Shown here: positions 4,140 to 8,818 of the stretch, in pieces
How positions within the stretch are numbered: the stretch's first letter is position 1
How the letters are laid out: each line of letters starts with the position of its first letter
Assembly (NCBI GenBank): GCA_025353985.1
Contig: JANXNT010001084.1
Span: 1-8,818, forward strand
Direction of reading: 5' to 3'
Origin: Limnoglobus sp.
Lineage (GTDB): Bacteria > Planctomycetota > Planctomycetia > Gemmatales > Gemmataceae
DNA length: 8,818 nt
Translations under genes and position numbers: made by a program
Notes under the pieces: generated by a model
What the model saw: the letters and a program-made list of their open reading frames with translations, nothing else
Databases searched by the model: none
What the model was told of the DNA's origin: nothing

Positions 4140-7052
4140 TTATTTCCCTACGGGTACGGGGATGCCGTCGGCGTTGAGTTTCTCCAGTAAGGCGCGGGCT
4201 TCGGCGTCTTTTCCGGCGATGCGTAACCGCCACGCGGTTTGATACGCTTCGCTGGCCAAGAGTGGCGTCAGCTTGCGATCGATGGCGTGATCGGCGATGT
4301 CGTACGGGTCGGACAACATCCGTTTGGCGGCGATGGCGGCGAGGTCTGGGTGCGTTTCTTTCAATGCGGACCAGACGCCGGAACCGAGTTCGTTGGGGTA
4401 GGTTTTCGCGAACTCGAGAATGTGTGCCTGATACCGTTTCACGTCCGGATTCGCTGAGACTTTCGCGGCCAGCGGGTCGCCATCGGCGAGAATGATGCTG
4501 ATGAGATAGCTCCCCAGTGTGCGCCGGTATTTTTTCGCCATCGTGGCAAACTCCGGCAACTCGCGTTCGAGCTTGATGTGAGCGCGGACGAGCAACGCCA
4601 GGTTCTGCGTAGCGCGTGCCCCATTGGATGGTGAGAGCGTATAGGCTTCGTCCGCGAGTTTCACAAGTTCGTCCGTTTCGATCGGTAGCCCGAACGTGTA
4701 GCCAGACACTTTACTTTGCACGTAACTGCCGACTGCGATTGCGAAGGTGGCTCCCTTCTCGGCCCGTGCCGCATCGAGGATGGCTTTGGACCGTATTAAA
4801 CCGACTTTCAGGTCTGCGATCGATTTCTCGTCCTTCTTACCCGAGACGACGTCGCGATAATTCTGCATCTCTTGCACGAGATCGAGATCGATGGTTTCGA
4901 GCTTCGCAGCCAGGGCTTTCATGCCATCGACATCGCGGGTGAAATTGTAAATCTGTTGCAAATTGGAGTAGCCATCGTGGCGTTTCGGCGAGAGGATCAA
5001 CAGCTTTTCGTCGTAGTTTTTCGATTTGACGAAACTGGGGTGTTGTCGAATCGCGTCGATCAATTTCTGCCGCCCGGCTACATCTCCGGACAAGTACGAC
5101 AAGATGTCCCAACTGCCACCGCGTTTGAGTAACTTGAAGTCGACAGCCGTGCCGACGACATCGCGAATGGCCCCGTCGAGCAAAGTGTGCGAGGTGTTGC
5201 CAATCAAAATGCTATCGGTCGGTTTCAAGGCAATGGCGCGTTCGAGTTTGTCGACGCCCTTCGCGAATTCGACTTTGTCGGAAGTCAGTCGTGCGACATC
5301 GAGGTGCGAAAGTGCTGCATTGTTCAAAGCCGAAGTCGTGACCGGCATTCGTTCGTAGATGGAAATCGATTGTTGATATTGCGCGACCGCATCCCCATCG
5401 CGGCCTTCCAACATCGCTTTCACCGCACGGGCATAAGCGAGCGAGGCTTGCGTCTCCAGATCGTTTGGCTCGGACTTCGTGAGCCAGAGAATTTGATCGT
5501 CGTTGTCGAGCGACATCACCGAACGCATTCGTGCGGCACGAAATTTCTTCTCGGATTCAGGTGCGGTGTTGTACGCGTCTTCGAGCATCTTCCGCGCTTC
5601 GGACACCACACCGACTTCCCGCAGTACCATCCCGACCGTCATTAAAATTTCCGGCGAGCGATTCCGCGCGGCCAGCAGTTCTTCAAACTCTTTCTTACCT
5701 TCGACAGACTTGCCGAGCCAGTAGTAAACTTGGCCGAGCGACAGCTTGAAATCGTCGTCTTGTCCGGCGAAGGTTTTGATCGAAAGTAGCGTCTTTTCGG
5801 CTTCTTCGAGTTCCTTCTTGCGTGCCTCGGGGTCGGCGAGTTTCTGGCTGCGTTGCAGCCGTGCGATACCGAGGTCGAGCGCTGCGGAAACAACGCCCGA
5901 AGTGTCTGCGGACTCGTTTAGCGCGTCGCGAACTCCGGCGTCTTCCTTGACCATTTTCGAGAACACCGCGTCGATCATCGTGCTTTGAACTTCCTTGCTC
6001 GCGGCATCGTAGGCGTTGTAATTGAAGCCCGGCACCTGGTTGCTTTCGAAGTCCGATTTCAGCCGAGCGTTGACCGCGGCATACGCCGCTTTGATTCGCG
6101 TATCGGCGGCACGCAGTGCGGGCAGTTTCGCATCGACGTACGGTTGCAGCAGGCCGATCGCTTTGTCGTAATCGCCCTTCCGCGAATAGATGCGGCCGAG
6201 CGTGGCGGCGGCATCCCGGGTGCCGAGTTTCGCTTCCAGTGGCACCAGCAGTTTCTCGCACAAATCGAGCTTGCCCTTCGCTTCGTACACGACCGCCAGT
6301 TTTGAGGCCACGTCCAGATCGCTCGGGTCCGCCGCTTGTAGTTTCTCGAGAAGTTGAAGCCGCAAACTCAGAATCTCATCGGGTTTCGTGGCGAGCGGCG
6401 CGATGATTTCGAGCACGCCGAGCGCGGCCTTCGGGTCCGTTGTCAGCCGTTCGTTGGCGTATGCCAAACCGCGATTGAATAGATCGGGAATCAGGCTATT
6501 TTGCTCGCGGTGCAGGCTCATCGCGACGCGATAGAGTTCGGTGGCTTCGGCACCATCGGCGGGCGGCGTGGTAAACAGGCCGTTGAATTTCGTCTTCGCC
6601 TGCGATTGCAACGCCTTCCCACGTGCGACTTCGAGATACAACTTTGCCGCTTGGCCGGCCTTGCCCTCGGCGGCCAGCGCGTCAGCATCGGCCAGTTTCG
6701 CAGTCGCCAGATACGCCGGCGTGTGCGTGTACTGGTACAAACCGCCACCACCCGCCAACGCGAGGAGCGCGATCAAGAACCCGATGTTCCAGAACTTCGC
6801 AAATTTCGACAGCGGAACTTTACCGATGAAGTACCAACCGCCCGTTTGAGCGTCGGCCACACGATACGCCCCAAGCGCAATCAACGGGATGAACAGCAGC
6901 GTCAGGCAGTGCGTTTTGACGTAGGTGCCCGTCGCTTCGTCGGCATCGCGGTTACCGGCGATACTCGTACCGATGCCATAGATCCCGAATAAACTCGGGG
7001 GCGACGAAATCGGCTGCATGTCCGGGAATCGCTCGAAGATGTCATCGTTCAT
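4140..7052 (-). CDS. Large membrane-anchored TPR-type repeat protein
   Basis: 970 residues. The N-terminus carries GTYVKTHCLTLLFIPLIALG and YFIGKVPLSKFAKFWN, a block I recall as recurrent in planctomycete TPR proteins. It has two hydrophobic segments, about 48-63 and 88-107, the second in NIGFLIALLALAGGGGLYQY. From about residue 112 to the end the chain is helix-rich with degenerate tetratricopeptide-like pairs, for example LAEGKAGQAAKLYLEVARG-type, AAATLGRIYSRKGDYDKAIGLL at about 285-306, KLSLGQVYYWLGKSVEGKKEFEELL-type, and VGMVLREVGVVSEARKMLED. TPR solenoids bind other proteins, so a scaffold role at a membrane is a reasonable inference; no catalytic motif is visible. The ATG at 7052 has GAGG six bases upstream and a fair promoter candidate. 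The gene is convergent with the three-gene unit and divergent from the surface-protein gene; no partner is evident. Confidence 0.88.
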   Translation of the reverse strand: MNDDIFERFPDMQPISSPPSLFGIYGIGTSIAGNRDADEATGTYVKTHCLTLLFIPLIALGAYRVADAQTGGWYFIGKVPLSKFAKFWNIGFLIALLALAGGGGLYQYTHTPAYLATAKLADADALAAEGKAGQAAKLYLEVARGKALQSQAKTKFNGLFTTPPADGAEATELYRVAMSLHREQNSLIPDLFNRGLAYANERLTTDPKAALGVLEIIAPLATKPDEILSLRLQLLEKLQAADPSDLDVASKLAVVYEAKGKLDLCEKLLVPLEAKLGTRDAAATLGRIYSRKGDYDKAIGLLQPYVDAKLPALRAADTRIKAAYAAVNARLKSDFESNQVPGFNYNAYDAASKEVQSTMIDAVFSKMVKEDAGVRDALNESADTSGVVSAALDLGIARLQRSQKLADPEARKKELEEAEKTLLSIKTFAGQDDDFKLSLGQVYYWLGKSVEGKKEFEELLAARNRSPEILMTVGMVLREVGVVSEARKMLEDAYNTAPESEKKFRAARMRSVMSLDNDDQILWLTKSEPNDLETQASLAYARAVKAMLEGRDGDAVAQYQQSISIYERMPVTTSALNNAALSHLDVARLTSDKVEFAKGVDKLERAIALKPTDSILIGNTSHTLLDGAIRDVVGTAVDFKLLKRGGSWDILSYLSGDVAGRQKLIDAIRQHPSFVKSKNYDEKLLILSPKRHDGYSNLQQIYNFTRDVDGMKALAAKLETIDLDLVQEMQNYRDVVSGKKDEKSIADLKVGLIRSKAILDAARAEKGATFAIAVGSYVQSKVSGYTFGLPIETDELVKLADEAYTLSPSNGARATQNLALLVRAHIKLERELPEFATMAKKYRRTLGSYLISIILADGDPLAAKVSANPDVKRYQAHILEFAKTYPNELGSGVWSALKETHPDLAAIAAKRMLSDPYDIADHAIDRKLTPLLASEAYQTAWRLRIAGKDAEARALLEKLNADGIPVPVGK

Positions 7053-7058
7053 CGGGAA

Positions 7059-7062
7059 CCTC
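7059..7062 (-). promoter_or_regulatory. Ribosome binding site of the TPR gene
   Basis: The minus strand reads GAGG six bases before the ATG at 7052, supporting this start. It lies inside a bulged inverted repeat (7054-7112). Confidence 0.55.
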
Positions 7063-7090
7063 GTGCCGTCGTTTCGAATCCGAATGCCGA

Positions 7091-7119
7091 AGAATAGCTT
7101 ACGACGGTTCCCATCGCAA
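7091..7119 (-). promoter_or_regulatory. Putative sigma70-type promoter of the TPR gene
   Basis: On the minus strand TTGCGA (7119-7114) and TATTCT (7096-7091) are separated by 17 bases. Each matches the consensus hexamer at four of six positions. Transcription would start near 7084, giving a leader of about 30 bases. Confidence 0.4.
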
Positions 7120-7249
7120 TGACTTTATCGTGCAACCACGGCGCTCATTCGCAGACTCGCCACGACACGCAATCGCGGAAGGTGAATGTCCCTCGCTAGC
7201 GCGATTTGAAGTTGCGCATTCCGTCGTGATGTCGATGTACGGGTCGCTT

Positions 7250-7372
7250 CCGAGCCGATTCCCCGCAAGGGGTCGGGTGATGAGCAACCACTCAGTTGAG
7301 ACTTCGCAAGTGTGCGGGTGGTGGAAATGGGCGAGAGTTTTTCACCCGACCCCTTGCGGGGAATCGGCTCGG
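7250..7372. repeat. Perfect 31-bp inverted repeat, REPIN-like
   Basis: Bases 7250-7280 are the exact reverse complement of 7342-7372, separated by 61 bases. Each arm contains its own small hairpin, CCCC-GCAA-GGGG at 7261-7272 and its mirror CCCC-TTGC-GGGG, with asymmetric flanks. Two inverted REP-like units enclosing a short spacer in an intergenic region is the architecture called a REPIN. No RAYT (Y1 transposase) gene is in the window. The whole could fold into a very stable cruciform or RNA hairpin. Confidence 0.75.
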
Positions 7373-7564
7373 TAATTTCGGTTTATGCACGTTGGTTACG
7401 AGAGTTTCCGCCCCGCGCTTCGCAAAGCCTACGCGCCACTCATCTCAAATTCGGCACTCTGCGGGAACTTTCCTGTCTGGGCGATTCATTGTGGCATCGT
7501 AGCTTTTGCGGACTGGACGTAATTCGCTGTGGACTTGAGTCCGATTCGATAATTACCGGATGAT

Positions 7565-7588
7565 CGCATCGCACGGATGCGCCTTTTT
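7565..7588 (+). terminator. Orphan intrinsic terminator upstream of the surface-protein gene
   Basis: CGCATC (7565-7570), loop GCACG, GATGCG (7576-7581), then CC and five T (7584-7588). It is a well-formed plus-strand terminator, although no plus-strand gene lies between 3709 and it. It ends 74 bases before the next start codon, so it may close an unseen small RNA or act as a leader attenuator. Confidence 0.5.
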
Positions 7589-7662
7589 AATGCTAACCGT
7601 TGTATACAGCTGGCTGATTTGCCCAGTCTACTTATTTTTCTCTCCTTGATTAGGTCGCCCCT

Positions 7663-8818
7663 ATGAGTTGGATGCAGCGCCGTCGCCTTTCCTGTTTCCG
7701 CGCACCGATCACCGCACGTAAGCCGAACCGCAAGCCGATTATCGGCGTCGAAAAGCTCGACGACCGGATCAATCCGGCACCGGTGCCGTCGATCCTCGGG
7801 TTGTCGTCGAGCAACATTTTGCTTGGCGAACAGGCGAATTTCGGCTTCAGCTTCGCGAATACCAGCCCGACCGATGCGGGTTTCGCGCCGTTCATTGAAG
7901 TCGCGATGGACACCAGCGGTCCCGATGGTTCGGCCTCGAATCCGCGCGACGGCTACAGCACGCCGACCGTAACGGGGGCCGGGCTGACGCTGACCCCGGC
8001 CGCGGCAATCACCCTGATTGCGGGGCAGACGACGTTCATCAACCCGCTAACGGGCGAAACGCGGGCAGTGCCGGCGGGGTTCGGCAAGAACGATACGATC
8101 TTCATTTACAGCTTGCCATTCGGCAGTTTCAGCCCGACGCAAAGTACGGCCGTATCGATCACCGCGCCGACGAGCAAACTCGCCGACGTCGGTACGCCCC
8201 TACCGATTGCCGTGACGGGTGGCTTCCGCGACGACACTGCCGCGCTCGATGGCCCCGGCATTTATAACGGCCCCGCAACGGCGAGCGTGACGCCCGAACT
8301 GTATCGCTTCAAGAAGATCTACCTCGGGCCAGAAAGCGAAACCGCGACGGGGCCGAACTTCGTCCGTCGCTACCGTCTGGAAGTCGACATTGCCGACGGC
8401 CAAACGCTGACGAACACGAAGCTGAACGACGACCTGGCCGCGAGTATGCAGATCGTCGCGAAGACCGCCACGAACATGGCGGCGTTCACCTCGGCGTCAC
8501 CCGGTACGAACGTCTTCGTTGCCGGGAACCTGTCTGGTTCGGCGGTGAATACGGCACCCGATGGCACGCTGAATTACAACTTCGGCACGGTGGTCGGCAC
8601 ACCACTCGCAGTCGATGCCGCGTATGAATTCGACTTCTACATCCCACGCGATCTGGCGGGTGCCGGTGCCGTCGTTCCGCAAGGCACCGATAGCGTCACG
8701 AACCAGAACACGGCGAGCACGCAAGCGAACTGGACGCCACTGGATAGCCGCGATCCCGCGAACCAAAACGTAGCGAAGGCGACGCCGGACAACGGCCCGC
8801 ACACGCTCGAAGAACAAT
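7663..8818 (+). CDS. Large exported or surface protein with a planctomycete LEDR-type N-terminus (partial)
   Basis: Hand translation gives 385 open codons running off the right edge. The N-terminus is basic (MSWMQRRRLSCFRAP and on to residue 25) and lacks a normal hydrophobic signal core. It is followed by VEKLDDRINPAP (29-40), a variant of the VExLEDRxxPA motif that opens many planctomycete extracellular proteins and is thought to mark them for export. From about residue 43 the chain is rich in Thr, Ser, Gly, Ala and Asn, with beta-strand-like segments (SNILLGEQANFGFSFANTSP, YEFDFYIPRDLAGAG), like the head of the giant DUF11/Ig-like surface proteins of Gemmata relatives. NTSPTDAGFAPFIEVAMDTS (67-86) matches what I recall of that family's N-terminal domain. 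No cysteine follows C11. The ATG at 7663 is chosen because the motif then falls at its usual distance from the start; the ribosome binding site (tagg, eight bases upstream) is weak. The function is probably envelope or adhesion. Confidence 0.82.
   Translation, partial: MSWMQRRRLSCFRAPITARKPNRKPIIGVEKLDDRINPAPVPSILGLSSSNILLGEQANFGFSFANTSPTDAGFAPFIEVAMDTSGPDGSASNPRDGYSTPTVTGAGLTLTPAAAITLIAGQTTFINPLTGETRAVPAGFGKNDTIFIYSLPFGSFSPTQSTAVSITAPTSKLADVGTPLPIAVTGGFRDDTAALDGPGIYNGPATASVTPELYRFKKIYLGPESETATGPNFVRRYRLEVDIADGQTLTNTKLNDDLAASMQIVAKTATNMAAFTSASPGTNVFVAGNLSGSAVNTAPDGTLNYNFGTVVGTPLAVDAAYEFDFYIPRDLAGAGAVVPQGTDSVTNQNTASTQANWTPLDSRDPANQNVAKATPDNGPHTLEEQ

Larger units (their letters stand above)
7053..7662. 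other. 610-base non-coding gap between divergent genes
   Basis: No convincing gene on either strand. Short frames here (for example 7099-7287 minus, and 7296-7502 and 7312-7563 plus) are compositionally odd and read through the inverted repeat, giving the same TRPLAGNRLG peptide from both arms, as expected of a translated repeat. The gap holds the TPR promoter candidate, a perfect 31-bp inverted repeat, an 8-base palindrome cgctagcg (7194-7201), an orphan terminator and the start region of the surface-protein gene. Confidence 0.7.

Noticed and set aside
5695..6261. 188-residue minus-strand frame inside the TPR gene
   Set aside because: Alternative-frame shadow of the 970-residue gene, very Arg-rich, no domain.
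7099..7563. Short frames in the gap reading TRPLAGNRLG
   Set aside because: The same peptide appears from both arms of the inverted repeat on opposite strands, which marks it as translated repeat DNA rather than protein-coding sequence.

Overview
The window looks like a chromosomal segment from a planctomycete, most likely in or near the Gemmataceae. This is inferred from three things: GC-rich coding sequence, a large two-TM plus TPR protein of a type I associate with planctomycetes, and a surface protein opening with a VEKLDDRINPAP motif, a variant of the planctomycete 'LEDRxxPA' N-terminal signature. No taxonomic search could be run. Apart from the repeat-rich intergenic regions, nothing indicates a phage, plasmid, CRISPR array or insertion sequence.

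Layout. (1) 1-1512, minus strand: a class II lysyl-tRNA synthetase (lysS), complete at its start and cut by the left window edge at, or within a few codons of, its natural end. (2) 1513-1696: a divergent promoter region with a strong 13-bp hairpin. (3) 1697-3709, plus strand: a compact three-gene unit made of a Uma2-family (DUF820) PD-(D/E)xK nuclease-like protein, a class I SAM-dependent methyltransferase overlapping it by ATGA, and 13 bases later a membrane-anchored protein with two ComEA-type helix-hairpin-helix domains. (4) 3710-4139: a non-coding, repeat-rich gap with a good plus-strand terminator, a tandem 21-base repeat, and a pair of distant inverted repeats that may bound a small non-autonomous element. 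(5) 4140-7052, minus strand: a 970-residue membrane-anchored TPR-type protein, followed by a 12-bp palindromic hairpin. (6) 7053-7662: a 610-base non-coding gap holding a perfect 31-bp inverted repeat (REPIN-like) and an orphan plus-strand terminator. (7) 7663 to the right edge: the N-terminal 385 codons of a large exported or surface protein, with no stop in the window.

How the genes relate. lysS is translation housekeeping. The three-gene unit is probably one transcript because of the overlap and tight spacing, but its members have no obvious shared pathway. The TPR and surface-protein genes are divergent across the REPIN-like gap and are probably independent. I do not see a clear new multi-gene system. 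The features most worth a second look are the two structured intergenic regions and the double-HhH anchored protein.
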